From contig JAEDEY010000001.1 of NCBI GenBank assembly GCA_016293065.1, positions 1 to 64,000 on the forward strand: DNA of 64,000 nucleotides, in the 5' to 3' direction. Shown here piece after piece: positions 31,929 to 41,426 of this stretch (positions are counted from its first letter, which is position 1; each line of letters begins with the position of its first letter). This DNA is from Bacteroidales bacterium (GTDB lineage Bacteria > Bacteroidota > Bacteroidia > Bacteroidales > UBA3663). The notes under the pieces are model-generated. The model worked only from the letters and a program-made list of their open reading frames with translations, made no database searches and was not told where the DNA came from. The translations under genes and the position numbers were made by a program.

Positions 31929-34382
31929 ATGAGATTTGTGTTGATAATATACGAATATCTGCAAAGGCATCGCTTTTTGTGTTTTGTCTCGCTGATAGCA
32001 ATCATAAGTGTGCTTGTCATGTCGGCACTTCGTCTTGACTTCAAGGAAGACATCACCGACTTTCTGCCAACCGACAAAGACTATCAGGAGTCGATGAAGA
32101 TCTATCAGGAGGTTGTTGCAGCCGACAAGATCGTGCTACTGTTTTCGTTGGCCGATAGTTCACAACATGACCAGCAGAAGATTGTTGATGCTGTGATGAA
32201 ATTCGGAGATGTTCTGGCAGAGCGCGATACATCTGGATGGATTGCGAACTATGAGCCGCATGTCGATGCAGGGCAGATTACCGACATCTTTGATTATGTC
32301 TATGCCCATCTGCCTTATTATCTGACAGCCGATGATTATTCACGCATCGACTCGCTGTGGAACGATGATAGCTTCCTTAAAGAAAGAATGAACTGGGTTA
32401 AGGAGCAGATAGCGTCACCTGTGAGTGCCTTGTTCGAGCCGATGTATGTGCTCGATCCTTTGGGAATGGGCGAAAGCATTGCGACGATGCTCAAAGACTT
32501 TCAGCCAGAGACGAGATATAATCAATATAACGGGTTCATTTTCACGGCCGACAATAAGAAATGCCTGGTTTCGATAAAATCACCGTTTGGCGGAAGTGAG
32601 ACCAATCTCAATGCTCAGCTTATCGCTTTGCTCAACGAAGCCAAACAAGAAATAAATGCAGATGGGATAGATGTCAGTTTTGTCGGCTCGCCTGTCATTG
32701 CTGTTGACAATGCCTCACAAATAAAGCACGACACTATCATAGCAATAGCCGTTTCGGCTGTGCTGATATTACTGCTTTTGCTCTTCACCTTTCATAATCT
32801 TCGTTCGTTGCTTCTCATTGCCATCACTACAGCCTTTGGTTTTCTCTTTGCCTTGGGAAGTATGGGGCTGTTGCGCAGCGACATTTCGCTCATCGTAGTG
32901 GGCATCGCATCTATTATCATAGGCATTGCCGTCAACTATCCTCTTCACTATGTGTGTCACCTGAAGGAATATGATAACCGACGAACATTGAAAGACCTTG
33001 TTGCTCCTTTGCTCATCGGCAATATTACAACTGTTGGCGCCTTCCTCACTCTTGTTCTTTTGGAAGCTGTTGCTATTCGCGATTTGGGTTTGTTTAGTGC
33101 GCTGATGCTCGTGGGCACAATCATCTTTGTCATCATCTTTCTTCCACAGATCAATATTATGAAATCGGGCGTACAGATCGACGATGGTGACAACCACACT
33201 TCGGCGATTACGAGACTTGTCGATCGAATCACGGCGAGCAAGATATCGGCAATAGTGATTGTGGCGTTGAGCATAGTATTCGGTTACTTTAGTCTCGACA
33301 CGCAGTTCGATACCAATATGAACCACATCAACTTCATGACCGAAGAGCAGAAGACGGAAATGGCAGTTCTCGCTTTAATGCGTGGCGAAGCTGACGGAAC
33401 GACTGTATATGTCACTTCGACAGGTAGCACATACGACGAGGCAAGCCGAGGCTTGGAGTCTCTGCATGAGGTGATTGAAAAAGAAAAGGAGAGGGGGTGC
33501 ATCACTCTGGTCAAGAATCCAATACGTCTGCTTCCTTCTGTAACGATGCAGAAAGAACATCTGAGATTGTGGCACGAGTTCTGGACTAATCATGACGTGA
33601 ACGATGTGTTGAGAGTTGCACAAGAAGAAGGCTTTACTGACGAAGCATTCGCTGAGTTTGCCGAAATGGCCAGGATAGACGATTTGCCTGTGCTTGAATG
33701 GGAAGAGAACGAGATACTTATTTCGACAGTATTCACGGGCTTTGTGGGTGCTAATTCCATAGTAGCGCAGCTGACAGTGCCTGAAGAAAAGGCGGCATTG
33801 GTCGAGGATGTGATAGCAAATGCAGGAAATGGAGTTGCAGAAGTCAGGGCATTTGACCTTACTTCGCTCAATGGACGCATTGCCAGCACTTTATCGGCTG
33901 ACTTCAATTATATAGGCATAGCTTGCAGTATCATAGTATTCGTGTTCCTTTGGCTGTCGTTTGGCAGGATCGAATTAGCCATTGTGGCATTCTTGCCGAT
34001 GGCATTTGGCTGGTTATGGATTTTGGGAATAATGAATCTTTGCGGAATCAGCTTCAATATTGTAAATATCATCCTTGCCACTTTCATCTTCGGACAGGGC
34101 GACGACTATACCATATTCATCACCGAAGGCTTAATCAAGGACTATCGCAGTGGAGGCAAGATACTTATTTCATACCAGAAGAGCATCATTCTCTCGGCTC
34201 TCATCATGTTTGTCGGCATCGGTTCGCTCATCTTTGCCAAGCATCCAGCCATGCATTCGCTTGCCGAAGTGACCATCATAGGCATGGCGGTGGTGGTGCT
34301 GATGGCATGGATAGTACCACCAATAGCATTCAACCTCTTTGTCAAATATGACAAGAGGTTGAGAGAGTATCTTAAGAGATAA
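31929..34382 (+). CDS. MMPL/RND-superfamily exporter
   Basis: The start at 31929 (MRFVLIIYEYLQRHRF) gives 817 residues. Architecture is that of two RND halves: helix 1, a large periplasmic loop (about 40-250), helices 2-6 with the MMPL-type GIASIIIGIAVNYPLHY, then helix 7 and a second loop (about 430-650) and helices 8-12 with FIFGQGDDYTIFITEGL. The FxxGxxxDY motif carries the proton-relay Asp residues. Relatives (COG4258) sit in aryl-polyene and flexirubin clusters and move lipids to the outer membrane. It diverges from the ACP-ligase pair across a 150-base gap, so the three probably act together. Confidence 0.88.
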   Translation: MRFVLIIYEYLQRHRFLCFVSLIAIISVLVMSALRLDFKEDITDFLPTDKDYQESMKIYQEVVAADKIVLLFSLADSSQHDQQKIVDAVMKFGDVLAERDTSGWIANYEPHVDAGQITDIFDYVYAHLPYYLTADDYSRIDSLWNDDSFLKERMNWVKEQIASPVSALFEPMYVLDPLGMGESIATMLKDFQPETRYNQYNGFIFTADNKKCLVSIKSPFGGSETNLNAQLIALLNEAKQEINADGIDVSFVGSPVIAVDNASQIKHDTIIAIAVSAVLILLLLLFTFHNLRSLLLIAITTAFGFLFALGSMGLLRSDISLIVVGIASIIIGIAVNYPLHYVCHLKEYDNRRTLKDLVAPLLIGNITTVGAFLTLVLLEAVAIRDLGLFSALMLVGTIIFVIIFLPQINIMKSGVQIDDGDNHTSAITRLVDRITASKISAIVIVALSIVFGYFSLDTQFDTNMNHINFMTEEQKTEMAVLALMRGEADGTTVYVTSTGSTYDEASRGLESLHEVIEKEKERGCITLVKNPIRLLPSVTMQKEHLRLWHEFWTNHDVNDVLRVAQEEGFTDEAFAEFAEMARIDDLPVLEWEENEILISTVFTGFVGANSIVAQLTVPEEKAALVEDVIANAGNGVAEVRAFDLTSLNGRIASTLSADFNYIGIACSIIVFVFLWLSFGRIELAIVAFLPMAFGWLWILGIMNLCGISFNIVNIILATFIFGQGDDYTIFITEGLIKDYRSGGKILISYQKSIILSALIMFVGIGSLIFAKHPAMHSLAEVTIIGMAVVVLMAWIVPPIAFNLFVKYDKRLREYLKR

Positions 34383-34385
34383 GAA

Positions 34386-35000
34386 TCAGAAGAGGCCGAA
34401 GAGTAATCTGTCTATCTTGTCAGTAATGACCGAAAAATCTGAAGGATTCTCTTTGAAATCAAGATTATCGACATTAATTGTCAAGACCTTGCCCTTGTAT
34501 TTGTTGAAGATGAAGTCTTCGTACCGCTTATTGAGGTTGGTGAGATATTCGATCGAGATTGTCTGCTCATAGTCTCTTCCTCGTTTCTGGATATTGGCAA
34601 CAAGGTGAGGAACTGATGCTTGCAGATATATCATGAAGTCGGGATAATCAACGAGGTTGGTCATCTGTTCAAACAGTTCCATATATGTGTCGAAATCTCT
34701 TTCCGAGAGATTTCCCATTGCCCTGTTGTTGGCAGTGAAGACATATACACCCTCGTAGATCGAACGGTCTTGAACCACGGTATCCTTATGCTTTGCAATC
34801 TCAAGAATATCTCTGAAGCGGTGTTTCAGGAAGAAAATTTCGAGATTGAAGCACCAGCGCTTCATGTCCTTGTAATAATCTTCGATATAAGGATTGTTGT
34901 CTATTTCCTCGAAACGCGGAATCCAGTTATAATGTTTGCAAAGCATCTTGGTTAGGGTTGTCTTTCCTGACCCGATGTTTCCGGCAATTGCGATGTGCAT
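34386..35000 (-). CDS. deoxynucleoside kinase
   Basis: The 204-residue protein of the dNK family (dCK/dGK-like) begins MHIAIAGNIGSGKTT, with the P-loop at residues 7-15. FEEIDNNPYIEDYYKD, the DRS motif in VVQDRSIYEGVYVF, and a lid region with RGRDYEQ are present. It phosphorylates deoxynucleosides for salvage; deoxyadenosine or deoxyguanosine is the usual substrate in this group. It starts 8 bases after recQ's stop on the same strand and converges with the exporter (3-base gap). Confidence 0.9.
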   Translation of the reverse strand: MHIAIAGNIGSGKTTLTKMLCKHYNWIPRFEEIDNNPYIEDYYKDMKRWCFNLEIFFLKHRFRDILEIAKHKDTVVQDRSIYEGVYVFTANNRAMGNLSERDFDTYMELFEQMTNLVDYPDFMIYLQASVPHLVANIQKRGRDYEQTISIEYLTNLNKRYEDFIFNKYKGKVLTINVDNLDFKENPSDFSVITDKIDRLLFGLF

Positions 35001-35008
35001 GGTCGATG

Positions 35009-37189
35009 TTAATTGGCTATTTCAGAAATGAACTTGATACGCACCAAGCGGATTTCGCGATCTTCATAGACGCTGCCCATCTCCTTGTAAGCTGCTTCAA
35101 GGTTATCGTCTTGAGACTCCTTAAAGTACTGATAGAGTTCTTCTACGTCTTCCGGATCCATGACATCGGCAAGGAAATAGTCGATATTCAGGCGCGTACC
35201 ACTTGAGATGATAGCTTCTATCTCGGTAAGCAAGTCATCAAAATCGACGTGCAGCGATTCTGCAATATCGTCGAGAGGAATACGTCGGTCGATAGATTGA
35301 ATGATAGATACCTTTATCTTCGACTTATTAGCCACAGTGCGCACACGGAAGTCCTCTGGACGTTCTATTTCGTTTTCGTCGCAGTGTTTCTTGATGAGGC
35401 TGCAGAACTCCTCGCCATATCGCTTTGCCTTTCCTGCTCCCACACCAGGTACATTCTGAAGTTCCTCGATGGTGATAGGATAGGTGGTAGCCATAGCTTC
35501 GAGCGACGGATCCTGGAAGATGACATAAGGAGGCAGGTTGAGACGCTTAGCCACTTCCTTGCGCAGATCCTTGAGCATACCATAGAGAGCCTCGTCGGCA
35601 GCAGCCGAAGCGCCATTGCCCTTGAGTTCTACTTCGTCGGCATCTTCTTCGTCGTCCGACTCTACTACTATATTGAACGACTTGGGGTTAGACAGGAATC
35701 GCTTACCGGCAGCTGTTACCTTGATCAAGCCGTATGACTCAATCTCGCGGTTGAGATACTTTGCCACCAAAGCCTGACGGATCACACTATGCCAAAGGTC
35801 GGCTGGCTCATCGTTGCCAGTACCGAAACATTCGAGCTGGTCGTGTTTGTTGAATGCCACCTCGTCAGTCTTGATACCCTCCATAACCGTCACGATGTAG
35901 TCTTGCTTGCATTTCTCTTTTAGCTGCAAAACAGTCTCGAGCACGGCACATAGCAATTCTTTTGCCTCGATGTGTTTCTTTGGCTTACGGCAGTTGTCGC
36001 AGTTGCCACATTCTTCTTCCTTATAGTCTTCTCCGAAATAGTGGAGGAGAGCCTTGCGTCGGCACATGCTTGTTTCGGCATAAGCCTGAGTCTCGCGCAG
36101 GAGCAACTTGCCAATTTCCTTTTCCGAATCGACCTTGTTTTGCATGAACTTCTCGAGTTTGAAAAGGTCTTTGTCGCTATAGAAAGAGATACATTCTCCT
36201 TCGCCACCGTCGCGGCCGGCTCGACCTGTCTCCTGATAATAGCCTTCGAGACTCTTTGGCATATCATAATGAATTACATAACGCACATCAGGTTTGTCAA
36301 TGCCCATGCCGAATGCGATGGTTGCCACTATCACATCGACACGTTCCATGAGGAAGTCATCCTGATATTGCGTACGGGTGTCGCTGTCCATACCTGCATG
36401 ATACGGACGGCACGAGATATTGTTGGCAACCAGAACCTCGGCAAGTTCCTCGACTTTCTTGCGGCTCAGGCAATAGATGATGCCCGATTTGCCAGAATGT
36501 TGCTTGATATATTTAATAATGTCTCGATCGATATTGTCTGTCTTATGGCGTACTTCATAATAAAGGTTCGGACGGTTGAACGAAGACTTGAAAGTAGAAG
36601 CCTTCTGGATTCCGAGATTCTTCATGATATCGTGTTGCACCTTGACAGTTGCCGTTGCAGTGAGAGCAATGACAGGACGTTGTCCAATCTTGTTTATTAC
36701 AGGACGGATATTTCGGTATTCAGGACGGAAATCGTGCCCCCATTCCGAGATGCAATGAGCCTCGTCGATTGCAAAGAACGACACCTTGATAGAACTGAGG
36801 AACTCGATGTTTTCAGGCTTGTTGAGAGACTCTGGCGCTACATACAGAAGCTTAGTCTTGCCCGAAACAATATCGGCCTTGACTTGGTCGATAGCCGTCT
36901 TGGTGAGTGAAGAATTAATGAAATGAGCCACATTGTCATCTTCGCTGAAGTTACGCATTGCATCTACCTGATTTTTCATCAGGGCTATCAGAGGCGATAT
37001 GACTATGGCTGTACCCTCCATCAACAACGATGGAAGCTGATAACACAAGGATTTGCCGCCACCGGTAGGCATGAGCACAAATGTGTCGTTGCCATCCATG
37101 AGGTTGCGTATGATAGCTTCTTGATTGCCTTTAAAATTGTCAAAACCGAAATGTAGTTTTAAACTCTGTTGCAAATTTTTATCTGCCAT
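35009..37189 (-). CDS. recQ: ATP-dependent DNA helicase RecQ
   Basis: The start at 37189 (MADKNLQQSLKLHFGF) gives 726 residues; the earlier in-frame ATG adds an atypical 14-residue lead. Helicase motifs: LMPTGGGKSLCYQLP, AIDEAHCISEWGHDFRPEY, ALTATAT, IIYCLSRKKVEELA, VIVATIAFGMGIDKPDVRYVIHYDMPKS and QETGRAGRDG. The zinc site (CRRKALLHYFGED plus CGNCDNC), the winged-helix RQC domain, and an HRDC domain (residues about 525-600) follow. A further about 100-residue C-terminal tail goes beyond E. coli RecQ and is common in Bacteroidetes. It unwinds DNA in recombination and repair. Confidence 0.95.
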   Translation of the reverse strand: MADKNLQQSLKLHFGFDNFKGNQEAIIRNLMDGNDTFVLMPTGGGKSLCYQLPSLLMEGTAIVISPLIALMKNQVDAMRNFSEDDNVAHFINSSLTKTAIDQVKADIVSGKTKLLYVAPESLNKPENIEFLSSIKVSFFAIDEAHCISEWGHDFRPEYRNIRPVINKIGQRPVIALTATATVKVQHDIMKNLGIQKASTFKSSFNRPNLYYEVRHKTDNIDRDIIKYIKQHSGKSGIIYCLSRKKVEELAEVLVANNISCRPYHAGMDSDTRTQYQDDFLMERVDVIVATIAFGMGIDKPDVRYVIHYDMPKSLEGYYQETGRAGRDGGEGECISFYSDKDLFKLEKFMQNKVDSEKEIGKLLLRETQAYAETSMCRRKALLHYFGEDYKEEECGNCDNCRKPKKHIEAKELLCAVLETVLQLKEKCKQDYIVTVMEGIKTDEVAFNKHDQLECFGTGNDEPADLWHSVIRQALVAKYLNREIESYGLIKVTAAGKRFLSNPKSFNIVVESDDEEDADEVELKGNGASAAADEALYGMLKDLRKEVAKRLNLPPYVIFQDPSLEAMATTYPITIEELQNVPGVGAGKAKRYGEEFCSLIKKHCDENEIERPEDFRVRTVANKSKIKVSIIQSIDRRIPLDDIAESLHVDFDDLLTEIEAIISSGTRLNIDYFLADVMDPEDVEELYQYFKESQDDNLEAAYKEMGSVYEDREIRLVRIKFISEIAN

Positions 37190-37290
37190 TGTTTCAATAT
37201 TGCTTTGCTTGCATTTATTTTTATATGGCAAATATATATATTGTTTTATTTATCTCCAAATAAAAATTACAAAAAAAATGATTTTAAAAA

Positions 37291-37324
37291 TAAAAAACCG
37301 CAAAATCACTTACAATTCTGCGGT
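37291..37324 (-). terminator. rho-independent terminator of the YheS-like ABC-F gene
   Basis: On the minus strand a 10-bp stem with one G-T pair (37315-37324 with 37297-37306) and 8-base loop, then a T-run. Confidence 0.85.
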
Positions 37325-37344
37325 ATCACTATCAAACGATGATG

Positions 37345-39288
37345 TTATTTGATGTTTTCGAGCTGTTCAGAAGCCTCCATCCATTGTTCGGTCACGCTTT
37401 CGAGTTCCGATCGCAATTCGCTGTGGCGTACATATAGCGTATGGTCGTAACTGCCTTCTGGATCTATCATCTTCTGCTCAATCTCTGCAATCTTCTGCTC
37501 GAGTTTTGCTATTTTTTCTTCGGCATATTTCACCGTTTTCTCAAGCTGGTTTCTACGTCGTTTGAGTTCTTTCTGTTCCTCGAAGTTCTTTGCTTCAGCA
37601 GGCACATTGTTAATAGAAACCTCTGGCGAATTGCGTTTGCCATCTGAGGGTCTGTCTTTCTTTTCAAGTTCCTGCAGTGAGTCGAGGTTCTTCTTTTCGA
37701 GATAATCGTATATGCCACCAAGGTGTTCCTGTACACGTTGCTTTCCGAACTCATATACCTTGGTTACCAATCCGTCGAGGAAGTCTCGGTCGTGACTGAC
37801 GATGATGGCTGTGCCGTCGAAAGCCTTAATGGCATCTTTGAGCACTTGTTTGCTCGAAATGTCAAGATGGTTGGTCGGCTCATCAAGAATGAGCAGATTG
37901 ACGGTTTCGAGCAGAAGACGTATCATCGCCAATCGGCTTCGCTCGCCACCCGACAATACCTTCACTTTCTTGTCGATGTTATCGCCACCAAACATGAATG
38001 CTCCGAGAATGTCCTTGATGCGTGTGCGAATGTCGCCCACTGCCACACGGTCGATGGTGTCGAATACGGTCAATTCCTCGTCGAGAAGCTGAGCCTGATT
38101 CTGGGCAAAATAGCCAATCTTGACACCATGCCCGATTTTTAATATACCGTTATATGGTATCTGGTCCATTATACATTTCACCAATGTTGACTTTCCCTCA
38201 CCATTGCGACCGACAAATGCAACTTTCTCGCCTCGACGTATCATAAATTCTACATCTTTGAAGATAAGATGGTCGCCATACGACTTTTCGACACCTTCGC
38301 ATATCACGGGGAAGTCGCCCGATCGAGGTGCTGGAGGGAATTTGAGGTTAAGGCGAGAGTTATCGACTTCGTCTATCTCGATAGGCACAATCTTTTCAAG
38401 TTGTTTGATGCGGCTTTGCACCTGTATCGCTTTGGTAGCCTGATAGCGGAATCGTTCGATAAATTCACGTGTCTCTTCAATCATCTTCTGCTGATTTTCG
38501 TAAGCACGACGCTGTTGTTCAATTCGTTCGGCATGTAGCACCACATACCGGCTGTAATTCACATTGTAGTCGTGGATTGTACCGCATGTTATCTCGATAG
38601 TCCTGTTTGTCACATTGTCGAGAAAAGCTCGGTCGTGACTGATCAGCAAGACCGTAGAGCTGCTCGTGGTCAAGAATTTTTCGAGCCATTGTATTGACTC
38701 GATGTCGAGGTGGTTGGTTGGCTCGTCAAGAAGCAGAAGGTCAGGACGTTGCAAAAGAATCTTGGCAAGTTCGATACGCATACGCCAACCACCCGAGAAT
38801 TCGCTCGTTGTGCGATCGAAATCTTTGCGTTCGAAACCGAGACCGAGCAAAGTCTTTTCTATCTCTGCATCACGGTTGTTTGAATTGATCATTGAGAGCT
38901 GTTCGTTGAGATTGGTCATCTCTTCAATCAGCTCCTGATATTCGGCACTTTCATAGTCAGTTCGGTCGGCAAGCTGCTGGTTCAGGCTGTCTAGGTGCTG
39001 TTCGAGTGTGATAGTATCGGAAAACGCTTTTTCAGTCTCCTGTCTAACAGTCAGCGAGTCGCTAAGCACCATGACCTGAGGAAGATAACCTATTGACAGT
39101 TCTTTAGGTTTGCTGACACGTCCGCTGGTAGGTTGTTGCAAACCTGCAATGATTTTGAGCATAGTGCTTTTGCCCGCACCATTTTTACCGACAAGAGCAA
39201 TGCGATCATGACGGTTTATTACATAAGAAACATCGGTGAAAAGAGGTTTGACACCAAATTCCACCGAAAGTTTATCAATTAAAATCAT
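37345..39288 (-). CDS. ABC-F ATPase (YheS/ABCF3-like)
   Basis: The 647-residue soluble protein has two ABC cassettes. Cassette 1 has ALVGKNGAGKST and signature FSGGWRMR (the WRMR form typical of the YheS/EF3-like branch); cassette 2 has AFVGRNGEGKST and LSGGERSR, each with LLLDEPTNHLD or LILDEPTNHLD. The inter-cassette linker contains an Arg-rich RYQATKAIQVQSR. A C-terminal coiled coil (about 560-647) is rich in Lys/Glu. It differs clearly from the Uup-like protein at 20617-22401, so the window holds two ABC-F subfamilies. Likely a ribosome-associated translation factor. It is 24 bases from rho. Confidence 0.88.
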   Translation of the reverse strand: MILIDKLSVEFGVKPLFTDVSYVINRHDRIALVGKNGAGKSTMLKIIAGLQQPTSGRVSKPKELSIGYLPQVMVLSDSLTVRQETEKAFSDTITLEQHLDSLNQQLADRTDYESAEYQELIEEMTNLNEQLSMINSNNRDAEIEKTLLGLGFERKDFDRTTSEFSGGWRMRIELAKILLQRPDLLLLDEPTNHLDIESIQWLEKFLTTSSSTVLLISHDRAFLDNVTNRTIEITCGTIHDYNVNYSRYVVLHAERIEQQRRAYENQQKMIEETREFIERFRYQATKAIQVQSRIKQLEKIVPIEIDEVDNSRLNLKFPPAPRSGDFPVICEGVEKSYGDHLIFKDVEFMIRRGEKVAFVGRNGEGKSTLVKCIMDQIPYNGILKIGHGVKIGYFAQNQAQLLDEELTVFDTIDRVAVGDIRTRIKDILGAFMFGGDNIDKKVKVLSGGERSRLAMIRLLLETVNLLILDEPTNHLDISSKQVLKDAIKAFDGTAIIVSHDRDFLDGLVTKVYEFGKQRVQEHLGGIYDYLEKKNLDSLQELEKKDRPSDGKRNSPEVSINNVPAEAKNFEEQKELKRRRNQLEKTVKYAEEKIAKLEQKIAEIEQKMIDPEGSYDHTLYVRHSELRSELESVTEQWMEASEQLENIK

Positions 39289-39312
39289 ATCTTGAGAAAC
39301 AATTCATAATCA

Positions 39313-41241
39313 TTATTTCGACATAGCCGAGAGGAGAAGCTCTTCGTTGTTTTCTGTACGTGAGAGCAGCTTCGACAATTCCTCCATTGCCTCGACTGAA
39401 GTATGTTCGGCGAGGTGTCGGCGAAGGATCCACATACGACGAGATATTGCATCGTCGAGGAGAAGGTCGTCGCGACGTGTGCTCGAAGCCAGCAGATCGA
39501 CGGCAGGGAAGATGCGCTTGTTGGCAATCTTTCGGTCGAGCACCAGTTCCATGTTGCCTGTGCCCTTGAACTCCTCGAAGATAACCTCGTCCATCTTTGA
39601 TCCTGTTTCGATGAGAGCTGTTGCGATGATGGTGAGAGAACCTCCATTCTCGATGTTTCTTGCTGCACCAAAGAAACGTTTTGGTTTCTGGAGTGCGTTG
39701 GCCTCTACACCACCTGAAAGAACTTTTCCCGACGACGGCGAAACGGTGTTGTATGCGCGGGCAAGACGAGTGATAGAGTCGAGAAGAATCACTACATCAT
39801 GTCCACATTCTGTCAGACGCTTAGCTTTCTCAATTACCATATCAGCCACCTTGACATGGCGATCGGCTGGTTCGTCGAACGTAGAAGCGATGACTTCTGC
39901 ATTAACACTTCGTTGCATGTCGGTTACTTCCTCTGGACGTTCGTCGATGAGCAGAATGATCATATAGACTTCTGGATGATTGTAGCTGATGGCATTAGCT
40001 ATCTCTTTGAGCAATACTGTCTTACCAGCTTTTGGAGGAGCCACAATCAACGCTCGTTGTCCCTTGCCGATAGGTGCAAACATATCTATGACACGGCAAG
40101 AATGGCTGTCGTTATGACCCTTGCATAATTTGAATTTCTCGTCAGGGAAGAGAGGTGTGAGATGTTCGAACGATATACGGTCGCGCACGAACTCCACAGT
40201 ACGGCCGTTGATACTTGTAATGTCAACAAGAGGATAGTTGTGTTCACCAGCGTGAGGTGGACGGATAGGACCCTCGATCACATCACCCTGCTTGAGGTTA
40301 TTCTGTTTGATCTGCTGCTGAGACACATAGATGTCATCAGGAGAGGCAAAATAATTGTAATCGCTCGAACGGAGGAAGCCAAATCCATCAGGCATTATTT
40401 CCAAAACGCCACATGCAGTCAGTACACCGTCAAATTCTTCTGGCTTTGCTCCATAGTCTTCAGCAAGGATATCTTCGTATTCTTCTTCTGTATCTGCATC
40501 TGCAGTGTTTGTCTCTACTATCTTCTGAGGTTCAGTCTCAACAACCGGTTTGGTTTCGACAGGTGCAGGGGTATTCTGTTGATTATTATTGTTTTTTGAT
40601 TTATTTTTCTTCTGCCTATTCTGCTTTTCTTTTTTATAATTGTTGCGGCTCGATGAGTTATTGCCAAAGAGGTCGGCAAAAGCGTTCTTGTTCTGCTCAA
40701 TAAGTTGTTGAGTAGCATAGATGTCGTCTTCAGGATATGCTGGCTGAGCAGCCTCTTCGACAACTGGCTCTTCATAATAATCATCCTCTGCTGGTTCAAG
40801 TCCTTCTTCGGCAGGATAGTATGGCATATCCTGGTAAGCCATTTCTTCTTCAGGATAATAATCATTATACCCTTCGTTTAAAGCCTCATCAGGCTGATTG
40901 TTGTCGGCAGGTTGTTCATCTGTGTTGTTCTGCTCCACAACATCTTCATCTCCTTCTTCTGTAGGAGATTGAGTTTGAATCAATGCCAAATCGCCATTTG
41001 ATATTTTATTTTCTAAATCAGCCACATACGACAGATATTGTTCGGCATCCATGACAGCACGAGACTTACGTCCTCGACCACGGGGAGCCGAGACAACCTT
41101 CTCCAGTTCGGAGATACGTTCGAGAATTTGATGGATGAAGTGTTCTTGATCGTTGTGATCAGCGTTTCTTACCTTGATGTTATTTGCCAAATTGAGAAGC
41201 TCCATGACATCGATGGAGTTCAATGTTTCGAATGAAACCAT
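39313..41241 (-). CDS. rho: transcription termination factor Rho with long disordered insertion
   Basis: The 642-residue protein far exceeds E. coli Rho (419). The first 60 residues form the N-terminal helical domain. Residues about 85-265 are low-complexity: first acidic with many Asn, Gln, Tyr and Pro, then a Lys/Asn-rich block ([12 protein letters not shown]). The RNA-binding fold then begins at [15 protein letters not shown], followed by the ATPase core: [13 protein letters not shown] (P-loop), [27 protein letters not shown] and SGGVEANAL (Q-loop region). In Bacteroides thetaiotaomicron such an insertion drives Rho condensate formation needed for gut fitness. A 140-base leader separates promoter and start, consistent with autoregulation. 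Confidence 0.95.
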   Translation of the reverse strand: MVSFETLNSIDVMELLNLANNIKVRNADHNDQEHFIHQILERISELEKVVSAPRGRGRKSRAVMDAEQYLSYVADLENKISNGDLALIQTQSPTEEGDEDVVEQNNTDEQPADNNQPDEALNEGYNDYYPEEEMAYQDMPYYPAEEGLEPAEDDYYEEPVVEEAAQPAYPEDDIYATQQLIEQNKNAFADLFGNNSSSRNNYKKEKQNRQKKNKSKNNNNQQNTPAPVETKPVVETEPQKIVETNTADADTEEEYEDILAEDYGAKPEEFDGVLTACGVLEIMPDGFGFLRSSDYNYFASPDDIYVSQQQIKQNNLKQGDVIEGPIRPPHAGEHNYPLVDITSINGRTVEFVRDRISFEHLTPLFPDEKFKLCKGHNDSHSCRVIDMFAPIGKGQRALIVAPPKAGKTVLLKEIANAISYNHPEVYMIILLIDERPEEVTDMQRSVNAEVIASTFDEPADRHVKVADMVIEKAKRLTECGHDVVILLDSITRLARAYNTVSPSSGKVLSGGVEANALQKPKRFFGAARNIENGGSLTIIATALIETGSKMDEVIFEEFKGTGNMELVLDRKIANKRIFPAVDLLASSTRRDDLLLDDAISRRMWILRRHLAEHTSVEAMEELSKLLSRTENNEELLLSAMSK

Positions 41242-41387
41242 AAAGAGTATTTGTTGTTATTTCCTACAATCTATTATACACACTTTTCAAAACAGAGATT
41301 GTGAGGACGAAAAGACAATAAAATATAATGTGATTTGCAAAACAGAAATAAGAGAATCATCAATGGTATATTATCTGCTTTGCGGTG

Positions 41388-41419
41388 CAAATATACGGAT
41401 AATCTCGATTTTTACCAAA
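41388..41419 (-). promoter_or_regulatory. sigma-ABfr promoter of rho
   Basis: On the minus strand TTTG (41416-41419), 20 bases, then TATATTTG (41388-41395). It begins 7 bases past the tamB stop and leaves a leader of roughly 140 bases before the rho ATG at 41241. Confidence 0.65.
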
Positions 41420-41426
41420 TTTTTGG

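Noticed and set aside
30230..34382. Complete aryl-polyene or flexirubin gene cluster
   Set aside because: Only ligase, carrier protein and exporter are present. No ketosynthase, dehydratase, ketoreductase or aromatic lyase gene is found nearby.
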